A stretch of 64,000 bases of DNA from Thalassolituus sp. UBA1087 (GTDB lineage: Bacteria > Pseudomonadota > Gammaproteobacteria > Pseudomonadales > Oceanobacteraceae), in the NCBI GenBank assembly GCA_002314145.1, contig DCCG01000019.1:124001-188000 (forward strand), read 5' to 3'. Position 1 is the first letter of the stretch. Each line of letters opens with the position of its first letter. Below the pieces are notes generated by a model. It worked only from the letters and a program-made list of their open reading frames with translations. It was not told where the DNA came from and did not search any database. Positions 7,690 to 17,033 of the stretch are shown here, piece by piece. The position numbers and the translations under genes were made by a program.

Positions 7690-9240
7690 GTGGCACTGAC
7701 AGCTTTGTGGCATGACTGCCTGGGACATTTGCAGCACGAACTCCCCGCGCAGCAATACAACACATGGATACGTCCCCTCAGGGCAGATACCGAAGAAGGC
7801 CAGCTGGTACTGAGCGCACCGAATCGTTTCGTGAAAGACTGGGTGAAAGATAAATACCTGCAGCGCATTCAGGAAATCCTGTCAGAACTGAATGGCGGCC
7901 GCATTACCCATGTGGAACTGTCGGTGGGCGAATCCCGCCCGATGTTTACCCGTCCGGACGTCACCCGTGCGCCGGCGGATGCGCGCCCACAGCCGGCGCC
8001 GCAACCGCGTCAGGCAACCGAGGGGTATGCTTTTGGCACCCCCAGAGAAGAAACCGGTGGCGCACAGGACAGTGACTACAGCGCATCAGCGCCGGCACCG
8101 GCGAATGAAACCAGTACACCAGCCTATAATAATGCACCACCACCGGTGCGTTTTTATGGCGAACCTCCGGCGGCGGCCAAACCCAAACGGGAAGTACAGG
8201 TAGAAGGCGGCCTGAACCATCAGAGTTTTCTGAACCCGACCTTTACCTTTAAAACCTTTGTGGAAGGTAAATCCAACCAGCTGGCCCATGCGGCAGCGCG
8301 CCAGGTGGCAGAAAACGCCGGCGGTTCGTACAACCCCCTCTTTATATACGGTGGCGTTGGTCTGGGTAAAACCCACTTAATGCATGCCGTGGGTAACTAT
8401 CTGCAGAGTAAGAACGGCAATGCCAAAGTGTTGTACGTGCACTCTGAGCGTTTTGTGCAGGATATGGTGAAAGCCCTGCAGCTGAATGCGATCAACGAAT
8501 TCAAACGGTTTTACCGCGGACTGGATGCGCTCCTGATTGACGACATCCAGTTTTTCGCCGGCAAAGAACGCTCGCAGGAAGAGTTCTTTCATACCTTTAA
8601 TGCCCTGCTGGAAGGCGGGCAGCAGATGATTCTCACCTGTGACCGTTATCCGAAAGAGATCAACGGCCTGGAAGAGCGCTTAAAAAGCCGCTTTGGCTGG
8701 GGCTTAACCGTGGCTGTGGAGCCGCCGGAGCTCGAGACCCGGGTGGCTATCTTAATGAAGAAGGCCGAACAGACGGGGGTGCACCTGCCGGATGATGCCG
8801 CCTTCTTTATTGCCCAGAAAATACGTTCCAATGTGCGTGAGCTTGAAGGCGCCCTGAAACGGGTTGTGGCAAACGCGCATTTCACCGGCAGTGACATCAC
8901 GCTTCCTTTTATTAAGGAGTCTCTGAAAGACCTGCTGGCGCTGCAGGATAAGCAGGTCAGCGTCGACAATATTCAGCGAATTGTGGCTGAGTATTACAAA
9001 ATCAAGATGTCTGATTTATTATCTAAACGCCGCACCCGATCCATCGCCAGACCCCGTCAGGTGGCGATGGCGCTGAGTAAGGAACTGACCAATCACAGTC
9101 TGCCGGAAATCGGCGAAGCCTTTGGTGGACGTGACCACACGACAGTTCTGCATGCGTGCCGTAAAATTAAGGAACTGCAGGAATCCAGCGCAGATGTTCG
9201 GGAAGACTACAAGAATCTTCTGCGCTCACTGACAACCTGA
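7690..9240 (+). CDS. dnaA: Chromosomal replication initiator protein DnaA
   Basis: A 516-residue initiator ATPase. It has domain I (LWHDCLGHLQHELPAQQYNTWIRPL), a Pro/Ala-rich variable domain II (about residues 90-170), the AAA+ domain with Walker A GGVGLGKTHL (about 220-229) and Walker B LLIDDIQF, and domain IV with the DnaA-box-binding signature (GGRDHTTVLHACRKI). The start codon is GTG at 7690. It binds the boxes in the adjacent oriC, melts the origin and loads the helicase. It is the first gene of dnaA-dnaN-recF-gyrB. Confidence 0.99.
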   Translation: MALTALWHDCLGHLQHELPAQQYNTWIRPLRADTEEGQLVLSAPNRFVKDWVKDKYLQRIQEILSELNGGRITHVELSVGESRPMFTRPDVTRAPADARPQPAPQPRQATEGYAFGTPREETGGAQDSDYSASAPAPANETSTPAYNNAPPPVRFYGEPPAAAKPKREVQVEGGLNHQSFLNPTFTFKTFVEGKSNQLAHAAARQVAENAGGSYNPLFIYGGVGLGKTHLMHAVGNYLQSKNGNAKVLYVHSERFVQDMVKALQLNAINEFKRFYRGLDALLIDDIQFFAGKERSQEEFFHTFNALLEGGQQMILTCDRYPKEINGLEERLKSRFGWGLTVAVEPPELETRVAILMKKAEQTGVHLPDDAAFFIAQKIRSNVRELEGALKRVVANAHFTGSDITLPFIKESLKDLLALQDKQVSVDNIQRIVAEYYKIKMSDLLSKRRTRSIARPRQVAMALSKELTNHSLPEIGEAFGGRDHTTVLHACRKIKELQESSADVREDYKNLLRSLTT

Positions 9241-9344
9241 TAAAACACTCAAATTTGGGTGTATAAAAGGCGTCAGAGACCGTTTTAAAATGCAAACACA
9301 GGCACTGCTTATAACAGGCAGGCCCAGGACCTGAGTGGAGAACC

Positions 9345-10445
9345 ATGAAATTCGTAATATCCAGGGAAGCCCTGCTTCGTCCTCTGCAGTTGGTGGCCGG
9401 CGTTGTGGAAAAGCGCCAGACTCTGCCGGTACTGTCGAATGTGCTGCTTGAGGTAGAAGGCCAGCAGCTGTCACTGACCGGTACCGATCTTGAAGTTGAA
9501 CTGGTCGGCCGCGTCACTCTGGATGAAGTCGGCCAGGAAGGTGAAATTACGGTTCCGGCGAAAAAGCTGATGGATATCTGCCGCTCGCTGCCGGATGGCG
9601 CCCAGATCGAAGTGGAACAGGACGAACAACGCGTTAATGTCCGCTCCGGCCGCTCACGTTTTACGCTGTCTACTTTACCGGCGACCGAATTTCCTAACGT
9701 TGAAAGTATCTCCGGTGAGCAGGAATTCACCCTGGCACAGGGCAGCCTGCGCCGTGTGATTGACCGCACCAGCTTCGCGATGGCGCAGCAGGATGTGCGT
9801 TATTACCTCAACGGTATGCTGTTTGAACTCAGCGCTACCGGCCTGCGTACGGTATCCACGGATGGCCACCGCCTGGCCACCTGTAATGTTGAAATTTCCG
9901 GCCCGGATACCGCCCAGCAGATTATTCTGCCGCGTAAAGGGGTACTGGAACTGGCGAAATTACTCACTGACGCAGAAGCCTCTGTGGCGCTGTCGCTGAG
10001 TACTAACCACCTGCGTGCCCATACTGAGAACTTTACCTTCACCTCCAAACTGGTGGATGGCAAATTCCCGGATTACAACCGGGTAATTCCGAAGAACGGC
10101 AGCAATGTGATGCTGGCGGATCGCGCTGAATTACGTCAGGTGTTTAACCGTACTGCGATTCTTTCTAACGAGAAGTACCGCGGTGTACGTCTGGTGCTGG
10201 AACCGGATCTGCTGAAAGTGTTCGCCAATAACCCGGAGCAGGAAGAAGCTGAAGAATCCGTTGGGGTTGAATATCAGGGCGATGCGCTGGAGATGGGCTT
10301 CAACGTGTCTTATCTGCAGGATGTGATGGGTGTGCTGGATACCAGCCAGGTGAAAATGACGCTGTCTGACGCTAACAGCAGTGCGCTGCTGGAAGAGCCG
10401 GAAGGCGGCGACGCCATGTATGTTGTTATGCCAATGCGTCTCTAG
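9345..10445 (+). CDS. dnaN: DNA polymerase III beta sliding clamp
   Basis: A 366-residue clamp subunit of standard length that forms the dimeric ring tethering Pol III to DNA. The start MKFVISREALLRPLQLV, the central ATDGHRLA-type motif (STDGHRLA) and the conserved C-terminal VMPMRL are all present. GTGGAGAACC lies just before the ATG. It is 104 nt downstream of dnaA. Confidence 0.99.
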   Translation: MKFVISREALLRPLQLVAGVVEKRQTLPVLSNVLLEVEGQQLSLTGTDLEVELVGRVTLDEVGQEGEITVPAKKLMDICRSLPDGAQIEVEQDEQRVNVRSGRSRFTLSTLPATEFPNVESISGEQEFTLAQGSLRRVIDRTSFAMAQQDVRYYLNGMLFELSATGLRTVSTDGHRLATCNVEISGPDTAQQIILPRKGVLELAKLLTDAEASVALSLSTNHLRAHTENFTFTSKLVDGKFPDYNRVIPKNGSNVMLADRAELRQVFNRTAILSNEKYRGVRLVLEPDLLKVFANNPEQEEAEESVGVEYQGDALEMGFNVSYLQDVMGVLDTSQVKMTLSDANSSALLEEPEGGDAMYVVMPMRL

Positions 10446-10600
10446 CAAAGGATAAGCTGTCTGCGTGGTCATCTCTGTGTTTAAAACAGGCTCAAAGTGC
10501 TTATTTATACGTTATAAACTGCGACCTTCAGCCTGTTTTTGCCTTTCGATACCTGCTTTATCAACCTCTTTCCGCAGCTCTCGCTTAACGAGAAGTTTCT

Positions 10601-11695
10601 ATGCCAATCCGGCAACTTAAAGCCAGCGGCGTGCGCAACCTGCAGCCGCTGGATCTCGATTTCCATCCGGGCGTGAATTTTATCTACGGTGCCAACGGCT
10701 CCGGTAAAACCAGCGTGCTTGAAGCGATCAACCTGATGGCCGCCGGTAAGTCCTTCCGTACCTCCCGTCTTCAGCATGTATTCAGTCAGGAGTCTGACCG
10801 TATTGAAATGCTGATGGCGATTGAGGACGAAACCCTGGGCGAATGTGAGCTCGACAGTCTGCGCTTAAAAGGTGGCGATCACCTGTTGAAGCAGAATGGT
10901 TCTGTACTGACCTCCCAGGCCGATGCTTCTCACTGGTTACCCGTTCAGATTATTGAGCCGACCACCTTTAAGTTGTTGGCGGGGTCACCGGAAGAGCGTC
11001 GTCAGTTTATCGATTGGGGTGTGTTCCACGTGGAACACGCCTTTATGGAGCACTGGAAAACTTTCCGTAAGCAGCTGAAACAGCGCAACTCAGTTCTTAA
11101 ACAGAAAGAAGATGAATGGCTGGCGGTGTGGAATAAAGGCTTCATTGAGAGTGCCACAGCCATTGATCAGCACCGCCGGGATTACCTGAAGCGTTTTAAG
11201 CCGGAATTTGAGCGCATTCTGACTCAGTTAGACGACAGCATAGATGTTACGCTGGCGTATTACCCTGGCTGGGAAAAAGACTCAGCCCTGAGTGATGTGC
11301 TGGAGCGTCAGAAAGAGCGCGACATGGTACTGGGTTATACCCAGTCCGGACCGCACAGAGCAGAGCTGCGTATCAAAGTGGATAAGCAGCCTGCCGCAGA
11401 GATTTTAAGCCGGGGGCAGCAGAAAACGGTTGTCGCTGCACTCAAGATTGCCCAGGGATCATTGTTTCAGCAGGAGAGTGGGCGCCGCACCATCTATCTG
11501 GTGGATGATCTCGCGTCAGAACTGGATGAAAAGCACCGTTTTGCTTTATGCAAACTGCTGGAAGATTTAAAATGTCAGGTCTTTATCACCAGCATTGATA
11601 AAGAGAAGCTGAACGATATCTGGCAGCCGGCGGCAAGCAAAGTGTTCCACGTGGAACAGGGGAAGATCCGCGAAGACGAACCAGGCACCGATTAA
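10601..11695 (+). CDS. recF: DNA replication and repair protein RecF
   Basis: A 364-residue SMC-like ATPase that helps load RecA at gaps. Walker A is GANGSGKTSVLEAI, the ABC-type signature is LSRGQQKTVV and Walker B is IYLVDDLASELD. Two copies of a 16-bp parS palindrome lie in this reading frame, at 11022 and 11643. They encode VFHVEH and VFHVEQ, so the centromere sites constrain the protein sequence. It follows dnaN with a 155-nt gap and precedes gyrB. Confidence 0.98.
   Translation: MPIRQLKASGVRNLQPLDLDFHPGVNFIYGANGSGKTSVLEAINLMAAGKSFRTSRLQHVFSQESDRIEMLMAIEDETLGECELDSLRLKGGDHLLKQNGSVLTSQADASHWLPVQIIEPTTFKLLAGSPEERRQFIDWGVFHVEHAFMEHWKTFRKQLKQRNSVLKQKEDEWLAVWNKGFIESATAIDQHRRDYLKRFKPEFERILTQLDDSIDVTLAYYPGWEKDSALSDVLERQKERDMVLGYTQSGPHRAELRIKVDKQPAAEILSRGQQKTVVAALKIAQGSLFQQESGRRTIYLVDDLASELDEKHRFALCKLLEDLKCQVFITSIDKEKLNDIWQPAASKVFHVEQGKIREDEPGTD
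11022..11037. promoter_or_regulatory. parS: parS centromere-like site 1 (inside recF)
   Basis: TGTTCCACGTGGAACA, a perfect 16-bp palindrome matching the ParB-binding parS type used by Pseudomonas and relatives. It lies in-frame within recF, about 3.3 kb from oriC. Confidence 0.92.
11643..11658. promoter_or_regulatory. parS: parS centromere-like site 2 (end of recF)
   Basis: TGTTCCACGTGGAACA, identical to site 1 and 621 bp away, near the 3' end of the recF coding sequence. Confidence 0.92.
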
Positions 11696-11774
11696 CGAAC
11701 CAGCTTTTTGTGTTGCGCTCAAGAAAGAACAAGACGCAGCCTTTTTGCACAGAATTCATAAAGAGGAACACCGA

Positions 11775-14195
11775 ATGAGTGACGAGCAGAATTACGATTC
11801 GTCGAGTATTAAAGTCCTGAAAGGCCTGGATGCCGTGCGTAAACGGCCGGGCATGTACATTGGCGATACCGACGATGGCACGGGTCTGCATCACATGGTG
11901 TTCGAGGTGGTGGATAACTCCATCGACGAAGCGCTGGCCGGCCATTGCGACCAGGTTGATGTGATTATCCACGACGATAACTCGGTCTCTGTCTCGGATA
12001 ACGGGCGTGGTATTCCGACGGAAATTCACGAGGAAGAGGGCGTATCAGCCGCAGAAGTGATTCTGACCGTTCTGCACGCCGGCGGTAAGTTCGACGACAA
12101 CTCCTATAAGGTCTCGGGCGGTCTGCACGGGGTGGGCGTTTCTGTGGTGAATGCGCTGTCCGAAAAGCTGAAGCTGACCATCCGTCGTAATGGCAAAACC
12201 TACGAACAGGAATACACCCACGGGGTGCCGGATTATCCTCTGAAAGAGATGGGGGATACCGACGGTAAGGGCACCACCATCCGTTTTCTGCCTTCCAAGG
12301 AAACCTTCACCAAGACCGAATTCAGTTACGAATACCTGGCCAAGCGTCTGCGTGAACTCTCGTTCCTGAACTCAGGCGTACGTATTCATCTGAAAGATGA
12401 GCGCGCCGCGGACAAAGAAGATGTCTTTGAGTTTGAGGGCGGTCTGGCCTCCTTCGTTAAATTCCTCAACGAAGGTAAAACCGCGATCAATGACGTCTTT
12501 CATTTTAATGTAGAGCGTGAAGACGGCATCGCCGTCGAAGTGGCAATGCAATGGAATGATACCTTCCAGGAAAACATTCACTGCTACACCAACAATATCC
12601 CGCAGCGTGACGGTGGTACTCACTTAGCTGGCTTCCGCGCCGCGCTGACCCGCTCTCTGAACTCCTACATCACGCAGGAAGGACTGGATAAGAAGAATAA
12701 GGTTGCCACCACCGGGGACGACGCCCGTGAAGGCCTGACGGCCATTATCTCGGTGAAAGTACCGGACCCTAAATTCAGCTCTCAGACCAAAGACAAGCTG
12801 GTTTCCAGCGAAGTGAAGCCAGCGGTTGAGCAGGAGATGGGGCGCCAGTTTGGTGACTTCCTGCTGGAGAACCCACAACAGGCCAAAGACCTGGTGGGCA
12901 AAATGATTGATGCCGCCCGGGCCCGGGAAGCTGCCCGTAAAGCCCGTGATATGACCCGCCGTAAAGGGGCGCTGGATATCGCCGGGCTGCCGGGCAAACT
13001 GGCGGACTGCCAGGAAAAAGACCCGGCCTTATCTGAAATTTACCTGGTGGAGGGTGACTCCGCCGGTGGTTCTGCCAAGCAGGGCCGTGACCGCCGTACG
13101 CAGGCCATTCTGCCGCTGAAAGGTAAGATTCTGAACGTTGAGAAGGCACGCTTCGATAAGATGCTGTCGTCTGCTGAAGTCGGCACGCTGATCACCGCGC
13201 TGGGTTGTGGCATTGGCCGCGAAGAGTTTGATCCGGATAAGCTGCGTTACCACAGCATCATCATCATGACGGATGCTGACGTCGACGGTGCCCACATCCG
13301 TACGCTGCTGCTGACCTTCTTCTTCCGTCAGATGCCGGAAATCATCGAACGTGGGCATGTCTTTATTGCCCAGCCACCGCTGTTCAAAATCAAGCGCGGC
13401 AAGCAGGAGCAATACATCAAAGACGAAGAAGCGATGGAGTCTTACCTGACTCATATTGCACTGGAGAAAGCCGCACTGCATCCGGCGACCGATGCACCGG
13501 CGATCAGTGATGAAGCCTTTGCGCAACTGGTGGCCGACTATCGTTCTGCACAGGAATCGGTCAGCCGCATGTCCAACACCATCCCGGGTGAAGTACTGCA
13601 TGAGATGCTCACGCTGCCGCGTATGACACCGGATATGCTGGCAGACACTGCTGAAGCTGAAAAATGGGCTGCAGACCTCGGCGCCCGCCTGCCGGATGCC
13701 GGTCGCAGTGGCAGCCACTTTGTGGTCGATGTCGTGGCGGATACCGAGCGTCAGAGCAACAAGGTTCAGGTCAAAGTTATTACCCATGGTATTCCTAAAG
13801 ATTACCTGCTGGATGTAGACTTCTTCACTGGCGGTGGCTACCTCAAGCTGGCCTCCATGAGCGAGAAGCTGAGCGATACCCTGGAAGAGGGCGCATATAT
13901 TCAGCGTGGCGAGCGCGTTCATATGATCGGCGACTTCTGGGACACCATCCAATGGCTGCTGCACGAAGCTCAGAAAGGCTTCAGCATTCAGCGCTATAAA
14001 GGTCTGGGCGAGATGAACCCGGAACAATTGTGGGAAACCACCATGGACCCGGAAACCCGCCGTATGCTACAGGTGACGATTGAAGACGCCATCGGTGCCG
14101 ACAAGATGTTCACCACCCTGATGGGTGATGAAGTTGAGCCGCGTCGTGCCTTTATCGAAGCCAACGCCCTGAACGTGGCTAACCTGGACTTCTGA
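11775..14195 (+). CDS. gyrB: DNA gyrase subunit B
   Basis: An 806-residue ATPase subunit of gyrase. It has the GHKL ATP-binding domain (VLKGLDAVRKRPGMYIGDTDDGTGLHH, then VVDNSIDEA and GRGIP), a TOPRIM region (EGDSAGGSAKQGRDR, then DADVDGAHIRTLLL) and the C-terminal QRYKGLGEMNPEQLWETT, the standard gammaproteobacterial layout. I chose the ATG at 11775 (MSDEQNYDSSSIKVL), which has AAGAGGA upstream; the frame is open ten codons further to 11745. It is the last gene of the dnaA cluster and is followed by two parS sites and a terminator. Confidence 0.99.
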   Translation: MSDEQNYDSSSIKVLKGLDAVRKRPGMYIGDTDDGTGLHHMVFEVVDNSIDEALAGHCDQVDVIIHDDNSVSVSDNGRGIPTEIHEEEGVSAAEVILTVLHAGGKFDDNSYKVSGGLHGVGVSVVNALSEKLKLTIRRNGKTYEQEYTHGVPDYPLKEMGDTDGKGTTIRFLPSKETFTKTEFSYEYLAKRLRELSFLNSGVRIHLKDERAADKEDVFEFEGGLASFVKFLNEGKTAINDVFHFNVEREDGIAVEVAMQWNDTFQENIHCYTNNIPQRDGGTHLAGFRAALTRSLNSYITQEGLDKKNKVATTGDDAREGLTAIISVKVPDPKFSSQTKDKLVSSEVKPAVEQEMGRQFGDFLLENPQQAKDLVGKMIDAARAREAARKARDMTRRKGALDIAGLPGKLADCQEKDPALSEIYLVEGDSAGGSAKQGRDRRTQAILPLKGKILNVEKARFDKMLSSAEVGTLITALGCGIGREEFDPDKLRYHSIIIMTDADVDGAHIRTLLLTFFFRQMPEIIERGHVFIAQPPLFKIKRGKQEQYIKDEEAMESYLTHIALEKAALHPATDAPAISDEAFAQLVADYRSAQESVSRMSNTIPGEVLHEMLTLPRMTPDMLADTAEAEKWAADLGARLPDAGRSGSHFVVDVVADTERQSNKVQVKVITHGIPKDYLLDVDFFTGGGYLKLASMSEKLSDTLEEGAYIQRGERVHMIGDFWDTIQWLLHEAQKGFSIQRYKGLGEMNPEQLWETTMDPETRRMLQVTIEDAIGADKMFTTLMGDEVEPRRAFIEANALNVANLDF

Positions 14196-14207
14196 TCCGG
14201 TTGGCTA

Positions 14208-14223
14208 TGTTCCACGTGGAACG
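14208..14223. promoter_or_regulatory. parS: parS-like site 3 (15/16 match)
   Basis: TGTTCCACGTGGAACG, one mismatch at the last base from sites 1 and 2, 13 nt after the gyrB stop. Confidence 0.85.
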
Positions 14224-14245
14224 TCAGTGATCTGATTACTACATC

Positions 14246-14261
14246 TGTTTCACGTGGAACA
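14246..14261. promoter_or_regulatory. parS: parS-like site 4
   Basis: TGTTTCACGTGGAACA, a hybrid of the TTTCAC (Bacillus-type) and TTCCAC half-sites. It starts 38 bp from the start of site 3, so the two form a close pair in the gyrB 3' intergenic region. Confidence 0.88.
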
Positions 14262-14276
14262 CGGAAGTCTTTACAG

Positions 14277-14308
14277 AAAGCCCTGACTCATTGAGCCGGG
14301 GCTTTTTT
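14277..14308 (+). terminator. Rho-independent terminator after gyrB
   Basis: AAAGCCC (14277-14283) pairs with GGGCTTT (14299-14305 region) around a 15-nt loop and is followed by a T run. It ends the dnaA-gyrB transcription unit and marks the left edge of the accessory island. Confidence 0.8.
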
Positions 14309-14364
14309 ATGCCTTAAAAACGGGTATCTTTATTCCTGTGGATCATTAACACAGGGAAGCCGGA

Positions 14365-15897
14365 ATGACGGAAGAATCGTTGGAATATGACTGGGTGTGG
14401 CAACAGCCGTTAAGTAAGGAAGTAGGCATTAACGACGATTTGCCCGGCGATCAGCTGGACAGAGCGAAATACGCGCAGTTCTTAACCAGCTATCTGGCCA
14501 GGTTCACTGATGACTCCTATGTAATGAATCTGAACGCCGAATGGGGGGCTGGCAAAAGCTGGTTTCTGCAGCGCTGGTATTACACGGTAAAACAACAGCA
14601 TCCGGCGGCTTATATTGATGCCTGGAAGAGCGACTTTTCCGATGATCCTCTGCTGACGGTGGCTTCGGGGTTACTGGAGGCTCTGGAATCCTCTGCACCA
14701 CCTAATGCAGCATCCGAAAAATACAAAGCCTCATTTTTAAGGAAGTCGGGACAATTTATTAAAGGGGTATCTAAAGGTGCGTTGATGCACCAGGCTAATA
14801 GGCATCTTGGGGAAGATGCTACAGCAATGATTAAAGCCGGTATGTCCGAAGTCTCCGAAACGGTGGTCAGTTCTGTAATAAAGGATCACCGTCATAAGTT
14901 AGACGTCATCGCAGAATTAAAAAAGAACATAGAAAACTGGATCACGCTGATTACAAATCACAGCAAGTTGAACAACCCCATGTTTGTGTTTATTGACGAA
15001 CTGGATCGCTGCCGCCCGACTTACGCCATTGAACTGTTGGAAACCGTAAAGCATTTATTTGATGTAAAAGGGCTGGTGTTTGTGATCGCTACCAATACCG
15101 ATCAACTGCAGCACTCGATAAAAGCGGTGTACGGTTCGGAGTTTGATGCTCAGCGCTATTTATATCGTTTTTTTAACCGCAGCTTTACGCTGAAGAAGCC
15201 GGACTTACTGTCCTTTATTCAGACACAGCCGGTATTTACAAAACATTTATCAAAAGACTTATTAAGTACCTGTGATGGCGATGTCATTGTAAAAGACGAA
15301 GATGTACTGGCGAATAATCTGGCGGCTATTGCTGAGAGCTTTGACTTTGATTTACGCACCACGCTGCAATGGATGGATCAGTTAGCTGCAATTTATTCAG
15401 AAGAAAAAAACCGACAGAAATATTTCTGGGTGTGGGCATCTCTATTAATTGCATTAAAAATTAAAGGTCCAGAAATGCTAAAAACATTGTTTGTAGAGCG
15501 GGTGTCAAGTAATCGATTTGGTAGTGAGATCACTCAAGACATTACTCGGGATTTCAAAGCTATCCTCCCTGAAGAGAATATATCGAGGAGGCAAAGGGTG
15601 GTGGAAGTATATGTCACTTCAGCTGTGGCAAAAAAATATGCTGAACCTAAGGATCTGGTGGCACCATATCAGGATTTCTATAAAGGGATTAATCAGATAA
15701 CTTCCAGATTATTCATTAGTATTTCTAATTCCTTAGTAAGAAAGAGTACAAAAATTTCAAATTGGGGCCACAGAAGTAAAGAGGACTTCCCTCCAGAGGC
15801 TGAGGTTATGACGATGGCAGCACAAAAATTTTTTGATGTCGGGGCAGACAGGACTGGATATATCGATTTGGTCGAACTCGCCTCGGATCTTAAATAA
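14365..15897 (+). CDS. KAP family P-loop NTPase
   Basis: A 510-residue NTPase of the KAP family (STAND-related; named for Kidins220/ARMS and PifA). Walker A is NAEWGAGKSWFL (about residues 55-66), Walker B is FVFIDELDRCRP (about 208-219), and the sensor-like segment VFVIATNTDQLQHSIKAVYG plus the RYLYRFFNR motif follow. The usual membrane segment pair inserted between the Walkers is not evident, so it may be soluble. KAP proteins occur in phage-exclusion and other defence contexts, but no partner gene is recognisable here. The 3' half becomes clearly AT-rich compared with gyrB, which supports acquisition. Its last 8 nt overlap a convergent Fic remnant. Confidence 0.88.
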   Translation: MTEESLEYDWVWQQPLSKEVGINDDLPGDQLDRAKYAQFLTSYLARFTDDSYVMNLNAEWGAGKSWFLQRWYYTVKQQHPAAYIDAWKSDFSDDPLLTVASGLLEALESSAPPNAASEKYKASFLRKSGQFIKGVSKGALMHQANRHLGEDATAMIKAGMSEVSETVVSSVIKDHRHKLDVIAELKKNIENWITLITNHSKLNNPMFVFIDELDRCRPTYAIELLETVKHLFDVKGLVFVIATNTDQLQHSIKAVYGSEFDAQRYLYRFFNRSFTLKKPDLLSFIQTQPVFTKHLSKDLLSTCDGDVIVKDEDVLANNLAAIAESFDFDLRTTLQWMDQLAAIYSEEKNRQKYFWVWASLLIALKIKGPEMLKTLFVERVSSNRFGSEITQDITRDFKAILPEENISRRQRVVEVYVTSAVAKKYAEPKDLVAPYQDFYKGINQITSRLFISISNSLVRKSTKISNWGHRSKEDFPPEAEVMTMAAQKFFDVGADRTGYIDLVELASDLK

Positions 15898-16126
15898 CCC
15901 CGGTAACCCGATACCTGGTACTCCTCCCTCCGCCAGCCATCTTCTCAAGACAGCCCCTCGCCACTAAGTCCGCCAGGTGGCGGGTAGCGGTGGCTTAACT
16001 GCCTTTGGCTACCTTCTGGTATTGCGCGGCACTGATGCCGTCTTCGAAGCCGTTGTCTCCGCCGTCCAGCAGGCGGTTGAGTACTTTTACCTGCTCTTTG
16101 TTTAAACCCGCGCTCTGGAATTTCTG
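15890..16126 (-). pseudogene. Fic-family protein, C-terminal remnant with an internal stop
   Basis: Reading the minus strand from about 16126 gives QKFQSAGLNKEQVKVLNRLL, then a DGGDNGFEDGISAAQYQKV segment, then KGS, a TAA stop, and ATATRHLADLVARGCLEKM ending RSTRYRVTGVI. This is the winged-helix C-terminal region typical of Fic/DUF4172-type AMPylating proteins (LNRLLDGG..GF.GGISA..Y.K...., S.ATATRDLADL). The stop replaces an expected Lys or Thr in the KxSxATATRHL motif, and another stop lies just upstream. The Fic catalytic HPFxxGNGR part is absent. It is therefore a decayed fragment, probably left by an earlier occupant of the island. Confidence 0.75.
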
Positions 16127-16492
16127 TCATCCCGGCTAAGATATCTTCTCAGGAACATGGCCGGACTCTATGTAATCTCCTGATTTTGTTACAGATTCTG
16201 TCCTTTCGCGGCAGTCATCACGGGTGTCGTCGCCGGTCTCATTTCAGTAAGAGAGTTCTGACTAATACATATGTCAGTAAGCGATTCCGGGTTTACTGAC
16301 CATATGTTTAATATAAACGCGACGGTATTCACATTTACCGTCATGCCGCCGTAAGACAATCATGGCAGCATCATCGGATGAGCCTTCCGGAATCAGCCAA
16401 TGTTTCTGTTACAGAAGCACTGCGGGAAGGTAAGACGGGATAGCAGTCTGGATTCTACTGACCTGATTCAACGACGGACGGAGGAGGTATCT
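16127..16492. other. Non-coding stretch upstream of a small hypothetical gene
   Basis: No credible reading frame on either strand. It holds the probable promoter of the 16493 gene. Two short related pieces, TCAGTAAG near 16246 and GTCAGTAAGCG near 16272, are the only repeats I see. I cannot extend the Fic remnant into it. Confidence 0.5.
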
Positions 16493-16795
16493 ATGATTCC
16501 TTACAAATTACCGGATGAAAAAGAAGTACTGCTGCAATATTCGGACGAGTTTAATGACCACAGCAGCCGAAAAATTATTGAACGCGGCGTGGTGAATAAT
16601 CAGCATGAGGCAAGGCAGCTGGCGGAATTTTTCTGGCGTGCATTTACCCATTCGGCATCTTCTGAAAAGGATAAAGAGGGCAGACAGGCGACGCACAGTT
16701 ATGTCTTCCTGACCCTGGTCGACACCCTGTTAGCTTACTTCCATCTGGCGGGTTACAGCGACGTCTGGGATGAAGTCAGCGGGCTGCCTGAATAG
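16493..16795 (+). CDS. Hypothetical protein (100 aa)
   Basis: An unrecognised soluble protein of 100 residues with mixed charge. It is rich in aromatic residues near the end (FLTLVDTLLAYFHLAGYSDVWDEV) and has no signal peptide or clear motif. Its start is strongly supported: GGAGGAGGT at 16480-16488 lies 4 nt before the ATG. The track of open frame upstream (from 16400) has no such site. It lies 238 bp upstream of the polymorphic toxin gene, on the same strand. An adaptor/chaperone role or an orphan immunity role would both fit this position, but nothing in the sequence shows either. Confidence 0.7.
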   Translation: MIPYKLPDEKEVLLQYSDEFNDHSSRKIIERGVVNNQHEARQLAEFFWRAFTHSASSEKDKEGRQATHSYVFLTLVDTLLAYFHLAGYSDVWDEVSGLPE

Positions 16796-17033
16796 ATCTG
16801 TGCCGGGTCGCCGCATGGGCAGGCATAAGCTTCGCCGCTCAAGGCGCTAAGGGCGGGGCGTATACTCTGGTACGCCCGTTTGCGTATTACTCAGCCAGTA
16901 TTAAGAGGAAAGTCGCAGACGTGTGTGATACCTATCAAGATTCCACAATTTAGACAGTATGTCTTACCAAATTCACTTAATAATCCTGCGCTAACTTGGT
17001 AACTTACGCCGTCCACTCTAGGGAACTGAGGCT

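Noticed and set aside
14365..15897. Qat-type anti-phage system
   Set aside because: QatA is KAP-like, but no QueC-like, QatB or TatD-like genes accompany this one.
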